The notes: generated by a model from the sequence alone, not told the origin. DNA of 64,000 bases from Allodiplogaster sudhausi (GCA_945643635.1 CALZFC010000016.1:4118501-4182500), one strand, 5' to 3'; positions 10,275 through 22,479 are shown, numbered from the stretch's first letter. Numbers and translations: made by a program.

Positions 10275-13084
10275 CTGCCCTTAGCCAGTCTCTCATCGCC
10301 CAGCAGAACGAAGCTCTTTCCAAGCTCGCTGACGCATTCAATCGACTGGCAGAGAGCCTCTCTGTCAGCATGCAGAGCGAGGCGGCCTCTGTGCCTCTCT
10401 CCTACGCGGCTGTCTCTGCGGCGATGACCCGCACTATCAACTCACAGCCGGTCATTCTGGAGAAGGCCAAGCGGGCCGTTCTCGTCGGAATAACCGAGCG
10501 AGAGAGTCTGGAGGAGGTTGCTGCAGCCGATAACGAGATGCTGCTCAACATTCTGAGGTTGGCCACGTCGCCTGAGTCGGAGCCTCTGCTCGGTCTCCTC
10601 TCGGATGACCGTGGCACGCTCCGCTCTGATGTCATCTCTTGTCACCGCCACCCCCCTCAACGGTCTCCCAATTTCAATCCGTCTTTTCCTCGCATTCTCA
10701 AAATTCAATTCGAGTCTCAAGTTTTGCGTGATATCTTCCTCTCTCATTGCCGTCTCTCTCGTTGCCTGCCTTCCCTCGCTAATTCCCCTCATGTCTATTC
10801 TCGCCGTGATTACACGGAGCAGGAGCTTGAGCATGACCGCCAGCTTCGCCGTGAGTGCGGAAGGAAGAATGCGGCCGCAGGCAGACTCCAGTTTGTCGTA
10901 CGCGATCTGAAGATCTGCCCGCTCAAGAACCCCCGCGAACTGCCTCCCCGCAGAGAAACAACGGCCGGTTGAATTCAAACTCTGCTTCGAACTTTGTCTC
11001 ACAAAACGCTTCTTCCAATGCGGCCCCTAGACGTCCTCTTCTCTCTCTTTCTCTGCAGGGACATCGTAGGCGAGGCGGCGGCTCATTGTCATCTCGCCAG
11101 TCCCAGCAGCCATCGGGCAGGCGTCCGAGCAAGAGACTCAGCATCGGCGACGAAGGCGATGCAGCCAGCAACAAGAATCCCCGCCTCGACAGGGAGGAAC
11201 GAGCAGAAGAGGTTTTCCATGCCTCCCCGTCCGCATCCATGGCATACTAGGAGCCTCCTAACTCTGACTGCTCTGATCTTTTATGCTCTCTCATTAATAT
11301 TCGATCAGTCTCTCGTAAGCTTCCACTTTTAGAATATCATGTGTCTGCTGCCAAACCTAGGATTATCGCATTAACTGAGACTTGGGCCTCATCAAAAACT
11401 GTATCAGATGGAATGCTCTCTCTTAATAATTGCTTCAATGTCTATCGTAGTGATCGTGATTTTTCTTCAACGGTGGTGGTGTCTGTTTGCTTGTATCCCC
11501 CTCTCTCTCGTCTTACCAACTCACATCTATTAGTTTTAGCGTCTTCTGTCAGTTGCTCTCCGTCTCCGTCTGCAATAGTTCCAAATCTGTCGTGTTCCAT
11601 GTAGTTTATAGGAGCCATAGATGCTCTAACGCTGACTTTGAAGCCTGTCTAGATTCAATTTTCGAACACATTATCCTTGGCGACCTAAACTGCCCTGGTA
11701 TTGACTGGTCTACTCCTTCTCTCTCTCATCTTAATCCTTTGTCTACCCTCTCTCATTGCTCTTCTGCTCTCTCACTTTTCACTCGCTCCCTCTCTCTCAC
11801 CCAACACGTCTCCTCTGCTACGCGGGTTGACGCCATCCTTGATCTTGTCTTTTCAACTTCTAATGATATTGTCCAAAGCTGCATCGTTTTGCCACCGCTT
11901 CCTACCCTAGATCACGCAGTCGTTTCATTTTCCCTTAAATGCCATACTCCTTCTGAACTTCCATTCACTCTCTTAGACTTTAGATGCGCTAAATGGGGTG
12001 CTATTAATAATTATTTATCCAGCGTTAACTGGCAGCTTGTATTTGGAAATGATATCGATGCTGATACCCTTTACTCACGTTTTCTCCACCATGCGAAGTA
12101 CGCTATCTCTAATTTCGTCCCTTGTAGGAAAATTTTTCGCTCGCATCCGTCACTGCCTCTTAGGCTTCAGTCACTGGCACGTGTCTGCCAGCGCTTGCAC
12201 TCTTCTAGGCATTCGCTGGGTCTCTCTCCTTTCCTAGCTGCTTCTCGAAAAGAGCCTCTATCATCGGCGCCGTCAACTTGAACTCTCGTTATCTCGCTCA
12301 TCAAAAATGCGTCTCCTTTACCGATATGCTAACGGAATTATTCGGGATCCGGCCTTTATTGCCATAATTAGTACTCCTCACGTTCCAGTTATCGACCCAA
12401 TATCCAAAGCAAATGTTTTCGCTTGCGTATTCGCCGATATCCCCTCACTCCAACCTCACCCTCCCCCTCCTCTCCATCCTCATCCTGCCGTTCCTCCGCT
12501 TGATTATATTCATATCCCATCCAGTGAAGTTCACCGAGCACTGTCACGCCTCCCAAGTCGAAATTCCACTTCTCCTGATGGGCTACCATATATCTTTCTT
12601 AAAAACTGTGCTATTTCAATAACAACACCGCTCACCATCCTTTTCCACAACTTCATGCTTCATTCCCATATCCCCTCTATTTGGAAGCATGCTCTTGTCC
12701 GACCATGTTACAAGCGTAAAGGTCCACGTCATAGTGCCTCCAATTACAGACCTATCTCTCTTACCTGCAGCACCTCCAAAGTATTTGAGCGCATTTTATT
12801 CCGCCATATGCTTGAATTTCTTGACAACCATTCACTCCTCTCACCCTTCCAGTTTGGATTCCGGCCTCGCCGCTCTGTTATGCAGTCCCTTCTTTCCTCA
12901 CTACATTCGTGGCATAATGCTATTGACTCTGGACAATTCGTTAGTGTTGCATTTATCGATTTCAGTAAAGCATTCGATCTTGTACCGCATGAACAGCTTG
13001 TATACAAGCTTGGTCGGCATGGTTTCAGCGGCTGTCTTTTAAGGCTTCTGCATTCTTTCCTTTCCAAATGCACCCAGTCTGTCA
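10275..13084 (+). pseudogene. Non-LTR (CR1/Jockey-like) retrotransposon fragment, ORF1 and ORF2, frameshifted
   Basis: ORF1 remnant (10275-10972, then shifted to about 11250) has a coiled-coil start and the block VYSRRDYTEQELEHDRQLRR typical of LINE ORF1 proteins. ORF2 begins near 11250 with an endonuclease: IIALTETW near 11360, ILGDLNCPGIDW in another frame near 11675-11710, and LDHAVVSF near 11910. Reverse transcriptase follows in 12307-13084 with YRPISLT, FQFGFRPRRS and FIDFSKAFDLVPH. It stops before the YADD motif, where sequence switches to a CT-rich repeat. At least three frame changes and loss of both ends make this copy dead. The CR1/Jockey assignment rests on motif style only. Confidence 0.9.
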
Positions 13085-13240
13085 TCTTATTCGCTCTCTC
13101 ACTCTCTCTCAGGCACTCTGTCTCTGTTTTCTCTAATTCGCTATCACCCTCTCTCTTCTGCTCTCTCTCTCTCCTACTCTCCCTCTCTCTCTCTCTTTCT
13201 CTCTCTCTTTCCGACCGCATAACGCTTGACAATCATTTCA
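13085..13240. repeat. CT-rich repeat copied from the 7.5-kb type
   Basis: Matches 7495-7650, including the exit CCGCATAACGCTTGACAATCA. It directly abuts the truncated reverse transcriptase and extends its frame with a meaningless Leu-Ser tail. Confidence 0.75.
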
Positions 13241-13639
13241 CATTCATCCAACACAACATGCTTGTTGTGTAGTGTCGATTTTGGGCCAGAAGATTGTTTA
13301 CATAAGCAATAGGCTCTACAAACAGTAGCTGATCAAGCTGATCTAGAAAGCTTAGCATACGTGTCACAGAAACCGCATTTTCTCTCTTATTCCCTTCCCC
13401 TTTATTAGAACCCTCCTGACATCAACTCAACCCTGAAGTAGGCATTCAATCATAGTATTCTTCATCTAATAGAAATCACATAATTCTGGTAGTAGTCCCT
13501 CTCTACTCTTTTATTTAAAATTCTACGTATTATGAAGCTGGTAGATGAGAATTTAATGGGGGAAAACCTTTGATATCTGGCAAATCAACAATTTGGCCTA
13601 AAAATGGGCCCAACAAGTCGATCACTGGATGCAATTATT

Positions 13640-14300
13640 TTTGCTTTATTATGGCCGGGCGGAGGGCAGAGAACCACGGGAGCACTTTTGGCCACAGCGC
13701 TTCTCTCCGCTGCACTTTTTTCATACTCCCAAAACCAAAAGCGTCGGCTGTGACATTTAATGCATACTAAGTAGGCAATAAAACATTATAAAGCGCTTAT
13801 GATGAAAAATTCATAAAACACAAATATAACAACCATAAAAGTAATCTACCTGTGAGGAAGCAGAGAGATTGGATAAGTGAAGAAGTTCCATTAGATCCGG
13901 AGCACGTTTGGAAATGGATTTAAAAGGAATTATTTTGGATTAAAAAAAAAATTAAAACAATTCAATGAAAAGATAAACGAAGCACAACTGAAGATTTCAA
14001 TAAAAGCGCAAGAGAATAAAAAGGAAAGCAAGAACAAAAAAAATCGCTGAGAGAGTGAAAGACAATGATCAAAAAAAGAAAGAGTTGAGGTAGAGCAAGA
14101 AGCTGAAAAGACAAGAGAGTGATAGATAAGAGCAATGTGAAGGTGAGAAAGAAAAATAGAGAGAATAGCGGAGCAATAAAATGAACACTGAATTTGTTCA
14201 AATTGGTCAACCATAAATATATGTAACATACGAATTCTTGCGCTCGTGTTATTGGTGCCGGTGGCTTTATTTCCTTCTCTCGTAATTTATAAAACAAGGA
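13640..14300. repeat. Dispersed repeat R1, copy
   Basis: Starts TTTATTATGGCCGGGC and carries AGAACCACGGG, GATGCATACT-like and GTGAAGAAGTTCC blocks in the same order as at 34.56-35.23 kb. It ends with the GGTGCCGGTGGCTTTATT block also seen at 39.56 kb. 13240-13640 holds no recognisable gene. Confidence 0.6.
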
Positions 14301-14399
14301 TAATCGCTCGCGTTCAATCGGAGATATATATCCATCTCTCACTCTCTCTCTCTCACTCTTTCTCTCAATCTCTTTCCTCTCTCTCTCTCTTTTTCTCCT

Positions 14400-14430
<31 letters not shown>

Positions 14431-15147
14431 AACAGCTGTATCTCTATTTGTCTCTTTCTCTCACACTATTTCTCTCACTCTTGCAACTTCAAAGGAAATG
14501 TTTTTTCTTCTACAAAATTTTTTACTCGCGCAGCAGAACATTGAACATGTGAGTAGATTTTTTGTTGAAGCCATCTACAAGGAAACGATCATTTCTACCG
14601 ACTGTTCATGGATTGTTAAAGCAAATAAATATTAATTAATTAAAAGTAAATAATAAAAAACGCGACTGTTAAACAATAATAAAATAATGAATAATACAGC
14701 AGAGTGGCGTTGTTCCTGACGTCTCCAGGGATCAGTCGCACCAAGAGAGGACTGAGAACTGACTCTATTCGTATTTTTTTTCATTCTCTCCTTCTATCGC
14801 TCTCTGGTTCTTCGAATTCCTGAGGTGAGTATGCGCGAGAGAGTGTGAGAGAGAGTGAAAGAGAGAGAGAGAGAAATAAGACACCGAAAGCAATATAGGC
14901 AGCACTGGAGAGCGAGAGATTATTACTTGTAGTTTTAGTGCTTTCGGACCATCAATAATGGTGAGTAACGTTGCTCATTTAAGCGGTCAGTGCGATCTAA
15001 AACCACCGGGACGAATCAACGAATGAAATAAATGTAGGCGTACTTATTTGGTAAAATGGTATGGCAAAGAGGCTGTCAACAGAGATGAGATTACGGGAAA
15101 TTAGAGAGTGCGAATGGAAGAGAACGAGGGGGGGGGGGGTGAAATGA

Positions 15148-15187
<40 letters not shown>

Positions 15188-15310
15188 TAAGAGAAAGAGT
15201 TTTCAATTTTCCTGACCATTGTCACTCTAAAACACACATGCTCTCTCACATTCTTGTCAGGCAAAAAGGCCAGAAATTTTGGCTCGCCTTTAATAAAGTG
15301 TCTAAATTCA
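14300..15310. other. Gene-free stretch with CT/GA tracts
   Basis: (CT)n at 14330-14500, GA-rich at 14830-14880 and (GA)n at 15155-15190, with an R2 tail block near 14983. No supported exon. Confidence 0.5.
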
Positions 15311-15353
15311 TGCAGTGTGCAGTCCCACCAGAGACCGTGCTGGGATTATTTAA
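15311..15353 (-). pseudogene. Relic of Clc-like gene exon 2
   Basis: The minus strand reads a splice-acceptor-like CCCAG followed by codons for HGLWWDC, the same start as exon 2 of the Clc-like gene at 38.77 kb. Similarity then stops after about 35 bp. No other Clc-like exon is found nearby, so this is an exon fragment and not a second gene. Confidence 0.55.
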
Positions 15354-15573
15354 TTAAGCAATAATTAATTAAATCAATATTAAATTATTTGCTAATAATA
15401 TTATTATTTATTCAATACATTAATGGATGACGGTCATCGAAAAATGATTAAAGTTTGAATTGCCGCGTCTGCCCGGCAGTAGATCTCATTATAACAGTAG
15501 AGAGAGAGAGAGAGCTGAACGGAGTAAACTAAAAAACATTACGATTAAAAATAGAATCAGCAGTTGTATTATA

Positions 15574-16580
15574 CAGTCCCACCCAGGATCTTGGTACCAA
15601 GGAGGGGTCGGAGGGGTTGGAGGGGTCCAAATGCATCCTCGGTAATAACTACTTTCCTAGGGAAGAGTAAAATATTTTAAATGGTACGTTGGTTTGCTTA
15701 TAGAGAGCGGATGTTACTGTTAAAAAATCGTTAATTTCTTATCACTTGATAAGAAGTCATCAGTTTTCGCTTATAAAAAATTTCATTTCTTATATTTTTA
15801 AATGAAATTTCTTCTGTACCATTATTTTGTCTCTACCCACATCCCCAAATAATAAAATTATAGATTGTATCCTTCATAACGGAAATCGATAAATCAGACC
15901 TTATCACGCATGTTCAATAGCTGAGCAGATTCGCCCAACGATTCTGAATCTAGTTATGTAATCAGTTTTCAAATAGAGTGCCCGTTAACAATATATTTTT
16001 GATTGTGTGTACTTTCCATGCCTTTCTTCAGGATTCCCCTTAATCTTGGACTTTGTCAAAATTTTGGCCCGGTATGATGCGTCCAAATCTAGGTTGCTGC
16101 AGTAGCATTGAACCTCAGAAATTTAGCGCGCCCCTTTTTGTCCTCGGTTTAATTACCCAAGTTTGAGGTAGCGAAATAGCACAGGCAGAGAAAAAAAAAG
16201 ATTAGGCCCCGCCCCCTCGGCCTGAAAAGCCTCCCTGCCCTGTTCTTTCAGATGAAAGGCATGGAAAGTACACACAATCAAAAATATATTGTTAACGGGC
16301 ACTCTATTTGAAAACTGATTACATAACTGGATTCAGAATCGTTGGGCGAATCTGCTCAGCTATTGCACATGCGTGATAAGGTCTGATTTATCGATTTCCG
16401 TTATCAATGATACAATCTCTAATTTTATTATTTGGGGATGTGGGTAGAGACAAAATAATGGTACAGAAGAAATTTCATTTAAAAATATTTCCTAGGAAAG
16501 TAGTTATTACCGATGATGCATTTGGACCCCTCCGACCCCTCCTTGGTACCAGATCCTATTACTCCTTGGTACCAGGACTG
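15574..16580. mobile_element. 1,007-bp foldback (Tc1/mariner-type) element with TA target duplication
   Basis: The two halves are long inverted repeats. Right arm 16254-16580 pairs with 15574-16027, and the left arm carries an extra ~125 bp near 15670-15795. Ends are CAGTCC...GGACTG, flanked on both sides by TA (15572-15573, 16581-16582). CAGT-type ends and a TA duplication are typical of Tc1/mariner elements. There is no transposase, so it is non-autonomous. The unpaired loop (16028-16253) contains the SL1 sequence. Confidence 0.85.
16146..16167 (+). ncRNA. Exact 22-nt SL1 spliced-leader sequence
   Basis: The 22 bases start GGTTTAATTAC, end CAAGTTTGAG and match the conserved nematode SL1 leader at every position (from memory). 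The next bases are GTAGCG, so a GT donor follows the leader as in SL RNA genes. The downstream ~80 bases contain an A-rich run and a small AGGCC/GGCCT hairpin but no clear Sm site (AATTTTTGG). A working SL RNA gene is therefore not shown. It could be a captured or decayed SL RNA gene, or a retroposed trans-spliced transcript. Confidence 0.6.
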
Positions 16581-16599
16581 TATTTTCTAGAGGGAAAGA

Positions 16600-17570
16600 G
16601 AATGAAGGGAACCGTTTCACATTCCTTCCTACATGCAAATAAGCTTTCGTGAATCAGGGAAACCGCCGACGCGCTTGTAGAGTGAATTATAAGTGCAAGA
16701 AAATAGAAAATAACATTTTCAAGAGAGAGGGTGCAAAAGAGGAAAAGAGAGAAAGACAATAAGTGAATGAGAGAGAAAGGTATAAAATAGCAGGCAGAAA
16801 GAGAGGCAGAGAGAAGCGGAGAGAAAGAGAGAGATAGAGAGAAATAAATATAAAAAGGAAAAGTTAAAAGAACCGGAAGCAGAAAGAAAAAGAGAAGGAA
16901 AAACAGAAAATAAGAAAGTGAAAGAGAAAGAGAAAGAGAAAGAGAAAGAGAAATAGAAAGAGAAAGAGAAAGTGAAAGAGAAACAGAACGAATGAAACAG
17001 TGAAGGAATTGAGAAAGAAAGAACCATATAGAGACAAAGAGAGAGGGAATTGCGTGGAGAGAGAGTGAGATAGTAAGAAAGAATGAGAAAGAAAGACAGA
17101 GAGAGAGAAAGAGAGAGAAAAATATAGAGAAATAGAGAAGAAAGAGAGAGAAAAAAAGATAGCGAAAGTGAACAGGGAAGGGAAAGAGATAAAAATAGAG
17201 AGAGAGAAAGAGAGAAAGCGTGGGGGAAAGCTCGAGTTTTTAGAAATACAACAGAAATCGGGAACAAACTGCATATTATCATTTAATAATTCGCATTCTC
17301 TGTCGCAACAATCAAGATTCACAAAATACTAGAAAAAAGAAGAACTGGAGAGAGAGAGAGCTGGAGAGATAGAGAGAGAAGAAGAGAGGAAGAGAGAGGG
17401 AGAAGAAGGGAGAGATAGAGAGAGACAGAGTGAGAGAGTGAGAGAGCGAGAGAGAGAGACAGAGTTAGAGAGTGAGAGAGCGAGAGAGAGAGAGAGGAAG
17501 AGGGAGAGAGGGATGGAGAGATAGATAAAATGAGAGCGACAGGCAATGACAGATAGATAAGTGATACAGG
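16600..17570. repeat. Inverted copy of the 7.5-8.2 kb CT satellite, plus GA-rich tail
   Basis: 16603-17080 is the reverse complement of about 7650-8172, including TTCCTACATGCAAATAAGC and the (AGAGAA)n core. GA-rich DNA continues to about 17.56 kb. No genes. Confidence 0.8.
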
Positions 17571-18683
17571 TGAGCAGAAACAAACCGTGTATTTATTCGA
17601 TATTTTTCTCAGGCATATTCGATCGAATCTCTATATATGTAGTACTCCAATTCGTTTCGACAAACTACAATATAAAGTTATCTTTAGTGTGATCAATATT
17701 AATAACAATAGTCAGAAATATAGTGGCAATCTAAACAAGATTGCGCATATAAAAAAAATAGCTAATATATGTTCCTGGTGGTTTCCATTAACTAGAAATT
17801 ATTTTATAAGTCAATTGAGTTGGATCGGCTGATTATCTCTTCAGAATCCGGCGAGCTTGAGTATGTGTTCTCGTTTTTTCCTACGACTTATTATTCTTAT
17901 TTATTAATAATATTGTTTATGTAAATTAATACAATAATTGAGGAGATCACTGAAACTATTATTAAAGTTCGAATTGCCTCGTCGTTCCCTAGGAGTAGGT
18001 ATTCTCTGATGCGCTCATGCTATTTCGCAGGTTGCGCAAATCCCTTGCATGAAAATGGCACGTGCGAATGGAGTACGAAGGGCTGCGCAATTTGAAATCT
18101 CACATCATTTTTCGGTGATCGTCCTCCTGTAAACCGGCACTTTTCTGTGGCTGATGAGCAGTAAAAGGAGAAGGGACGAACGGCTCCGTTAAGTAGCAAA
18201 AACTCATTCTGAATTTAACTTCTGCTTATTTTATAAAAATTTTAAAAGATTTTTTTGAACAAATTTTTAAGTGGGAACGATAGAGAGAGAGAAAGACAAA
18301 TGATGAAAAAAAAATTCCATATAATTGTGAATATCCTCACAAAATGCCGGCGATATAGTTTGGTCCAAGAAAAAAATTATTTTGAAACGAAAATACATTA
18401 CTGAAATGTGATTGAATATGTCGAAGAGAGCGAATTTTTCATAATAATAATAAGTGAAGGACTTCGGCAAAATTAAAAGTGAATCATGAAAATTGGTCAA
18501 CTTTTATTATGAGTAATACACAAATTATAGCGCTCATTTGATTGGTGACCGGTGGTTTTATATCCAACAATTGTAATTTATAAAAGCATGGAAAATGTCA
18601 CACGATATGTCGTGATATGGTCATCTAGTAATCAAACAATTATTAGGGCTTTGTTAATAGTTCATCCTGGCACTTCTCTCTCT

Positions 18684-18728
<45 letters not shown>

Positions 18729-18740
18729 GTGTGAAACTCC
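17570..18740. other. Gene-free stretch with repeat fragments
   Basis: 17690-17830 weakly matches the Clc-like intron at 38.46-38.60 kb. 18230-18560 carries R1 3' blocks. A (CT)n run lies at 18675-18727. No exon is supported. Confidence 0.45.
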
Positions 18741-18976
18741 TTGTTCGGCCACTCCTCGGGCACGTCAATTTGAAATCTCACATAATATTTCGGTGATCGA
18801 TCTCCTGTAAACCGGCACTTTTCTATGGCTGATAAGCGGTAAAGTGAGTAAGAACTAAAGGCTCATCGACCTTCGTGTCGTAGTAAGACTAAAATGTAAT
18901 GAAAAAATACGGCCTGACGTCTCCGGGGAGCAGGAGAGAGGTGATGATGTTGTCATTCTCCCTATCCGTCGCCCTC

Positions 18977-19016
<40 letters not shown>

Positions 19017-19650
19017 ACTGTTAAATCGCTCTATCCCTCTCTATTTCTCTATTGCTTTTTATATATCTCTCTCATACTCTCTCAATCTCGCTCTCATTCT
19101 CACCAAACCGCTTTCGTGGTCTTTTGGAAGAAGACGGAGAGCGACCTATCCAGCCATGGCCAGCGTAGATTCGTCTTCTCATGACAATCGTAGGTCGATG
19201 GCCGAAAGGCCTGAAGCGCATAGATTAACTTTGTAAGATGTCTTTTAATTCAGAATAAATTCTAGACAGCGAGAGAGACAGAGAAAGAAAGCCATACAGC
19301 TAGAGAGAGATCGATATTATTGTTTTAAGTCTATGAAGAAGAAGTGAATCAATTAAAAATAGTAATGTTATTCGTTTACGCGGTCAATGCGTGCTAAAAC
19401 AACCTGGATGAGACAAAGAATGAAATAAATGCATACATACTTATAAGGCAAAAATGGTATGCATTTAAATGTAAGCACAAAAAAATACATGAAATAGATG
19501 ATTTGCGTAGAATAAAAATGATAGAATTCGCCCAGAGGCACTGGATGTACATAATCATTCATCAACTCTCATAAACTTGAACGATGCTGCACAAAACACG
19601 GAGGCAGAAATGGCGATGGACCAAGTGGTTTTTTAAGCAACAAAAAGTAG
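18740..19650. repeat. Dispersed repeat R2, copy 2
   Basis: Matches 3700-4400 in order: ACCGGCACTTTTCTATGGCTGATAAGCGG, CGGCCTGACGTCTCCGGGG, a (CT)n tract at about 18980-19015, GATTCGTCTTCTCATGACAATCG and the tail block at 19381. It lies just downstream of the srd gene. Confidence 0.65.
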
Positions 19651-19691
19651 AAGTAAATAATATATAGTTAGAGTTATTTCGCAGGGCAAAA

Positions 19692-19914
19692 TTATTCTTT
19701 CAGCCAAACATCGTTCCAGGAAGTGCCAGCCAGTCTTTTCGAGTCATCTCCCATCATGGGCTTCTTTCTGGTTGCGGCTCTCCGAGGAGGGCGGCGCGAC
19801 AGCTGCAGAAGCACGGCGGAGGAACGTGTCGAGGAAGAAGCTGCATTCCTTGTCTCTCTATCTCTCTTTCTATCTCTATCTCTCTCGCTATCTCTCTTTC
19901 TCTTTCTCTCTCTA

Positions 19915-19951
<37 letters not shown>

Positions 19952-22054
19952 TTCTCTTTCTCTCCCTCTGGACAAAAGTAGAAAGCAGACCGCCGATACG
20001 GAGTGACAAAATATATGGTGATCATCGGATTCAACGTAGGCAAAAGGTCGAAATTCTGAATATATACATATAAAATTTATTTGAATGGTTTAATTAATAA
20101 TGCGATTCCAGTATTTTCTCGGCAGAATTAAAGAAAAACTGCTCAAATTTATGAATATGGTTCTATATTGTTAAAATAGTATGGAAGATAGAAAAGAAGG
20201 TGTTATATTTTCATACCGTAAAGACAAAGTTTTCAAGGGCGCGATTGTTGCGCACGACGCCAAAGAACATGAGAGCGAACGAGGCGATGGAGGCGACGAA
20301 AACAGAGGGAACAAGGGCGTGGAAGGTCAGTGCCTATGTATGGAGACATCTGACATCTCTATGCCTCTTGCTCATGGTCAATATTGACATATTGACTCAT
20401 GCTCAATATTGATCCTTGTCAAGGCAACAATAGGAAATTATACTATGGAAAGAGCAAATTAAGAGAATGTGTTCACTTTTTTTTGGTTGTACAGGAGCAT
20501 ACATCTCTCACAAGAAGAATATGAATAAATCAGGAGGAATGTTCAAGAAAGGAATGACTCACCTTTATGAGTTGAAAATGAGTCGCGCGTGTCTTTACAC
20601 TCATCCGAGAAGAAAGATCGTTCAGCTTGGCCAGCACCTCAAAGCTTTCTCGCGCTCTTTCAGAGCTTACCTCATGGTCAGTTTCCGCCAGCTCATTCTA
20701 GCGTTCCAAGTTTCTCACTCTATCTCTCTTTATCCCTTTTTCTCCCGCTATATCTTTCTTTCTCTTCTCTCCTTCTTGTTTACCCTCCATCTCTCTCTGC
20801 TCTTTTTTCTCTTCTCTCCTTCTCCTCTCTCATTTTCTTTCTCTCTCATCTTCTTTATCTTTATCTTTCTCTTTCTCTTTCACTTTTTCTTTTTCTTTCT
20901 CTTTCTATGTCCCCCTCTCTCCTTCTTGTCTACTCTCTCTCCCTCTCTCTATTTCCCTCTTTTCAAGATTACTTGATATCTTGTCCTTGAACACACCTTT
21001 CTCCTCATGATGAGAATGACAGCGTACTCCGGAAACGCGCCAATAGTCGCGTAAGCCATTGGGAAGGCGACCAGAGGCTGAGACATCGAGGTGTGGCCTG
21101 AAGGAATGACATCTTTGGAGCATTGGAAAGCATCAAAGTCTGCTCATTCTCTCTCATCTCTTTGCCTTCTGTACTAATGTCTCTCTCAACCTCTCTGTTC
21201 TCTCTCTCTCCCTTTCTCTCTTACTCTTTCTCTTCTCTATACATCTCCCTCTTTCTGCATGACTTCTCTCTCTGTCTCTGCCGCTGTCTATTCTCTCTCC
21301 CCCTCTCTCACTAACCGCTAACTGTCGCATGAGTGAGATCATACTCTGGCACGAGTGCTTGACATGTTTCCTTCACTTCCCTCTCATCGTTGTGCGCAAA
21401 GAAGCAGCTCACCTATGAGTAAAATAATGTAAATAGCTCATTTTAATGTGTGATCGTTGTTTGTTTAAATTAATTTTTAAAAAGACAAGGAAAAATCTCC
21501 GACCAGAACGCAAAAGACCGGAAGGTAGGCGACGATGCAGACGGCGAAGACCTTCAGAGGACGTGGAGCCCCTCGAACGAGAATGTAGTAACTGTTAATT
21601 AATTAATTATTAAATACTTAATTAATTAATTAATTATTAATTATTTTATTATTATTATAAGTATACTCAATTCGTATAGTCTACTCATTTTGCATAATTG
21701 ACAATCTAAAATCACAATCTTCTCACTTACATATGTACAATCATATCTACATAGATATTTATTCGATTAAAAAATAAATAAAGCAACAACAATAAAATAT
21801 TTAATTAATTAATCAATCAATGATTATACCGAAAAGTGAATGAGACGACGATGAGCATGAGAGAGTGGAGGAAGAAGTGGAGCATGACGGAGTAGCAGAA
21901 GTAGCAGAAGGAAGAGGACACCAGAGAGCAGGGACCGTGCGAGATGTAGCAGAGGGCTGGAGAGACAGGGACGATTCTGGCAAGAGCAACGTCTTACTCT
22001 AAGACATCTCATCTCTCTCTCACTCTCTCTCTCTTCTCTCTCACTCTCTATTTC

Positions 22055-22092
<38 letters not shown>

Positions 22093-22296
22093 TCCCAACC
22101 TCTGCATAACCACCAGCGACATGATGTTAGCTGAAGCATCCGTCATGGTCATAAGTGCGAGAATGACTGAGTATGATTGGAAGGAGCTTGGAGTCCGAGT
22201 GAGAATGGCCACCAGGAGCAGGCCGTTCAGGAAGACGCCAAGAAAGTTCAGAAGACCGCTCAGACTCATGAAGAGAATATCCGACGACGAGAGCAT
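19692..22296 (-). CDS. Serpentine chemoreceptor, srd-like 7-TM GPCR (nine exons)
   Basis: Exons 22296-22100, 21976-21830, 21591-21504, 21412-21316, 21112-20997, 20637-20563, 20333-20217, 20055-19974 and 19840-19692 join in phase to 355 residues. Family marks in order: TM1-2 with LNFLGVFLNG and TPSSFQSYS (residues 8-66); IVPVSPALCYISHGPCSL and LHFFLHSL in TM3; FRYYILVRGAP after TM3; a long extracellular loop; TM5 ending VILIMRRK (about 215); MSVKTRATHFQLIKALTF before TM6; LNPMITIYFVTPYRR in TM7. These match the nematode srd class of chemosensory GPCRs, which act in ciliated neuron membranes. The start is the first Met before TM1. Exon 6 could begin 33 bp earlier. The last intron has a weak donor (GTCCAG) and is mostly GA repeat. 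Ligand unknown. Confidence 0.87.
19850..19970. repeat. (CT)n/(GA)n tract filling the last srd intron
   Basis: Nearly all of intron 8 (19841-19973) is GA repeat on the gene strand. Other srd introns also hold such tracts: 20700-20950, 21150-21300 and 22010-22090. Confidence 0.85.
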
Positions 22297-22479
22297 CTCT
22301 CTCTCTCTCTCTCTCTCTCAAAATCATGACAATGAGCTCGTTCACTCTCTGGTCATAGATCAAATGACCTGGCAATAAACATTCTCATTGACAACCCGGC
22401 GCTTTTACGGCGGGCACGCTTGAATATTTTAGATGAGTTCGGTTGTAAGATGCTTGCAAGTATAGAGAGAGAGATTGAC

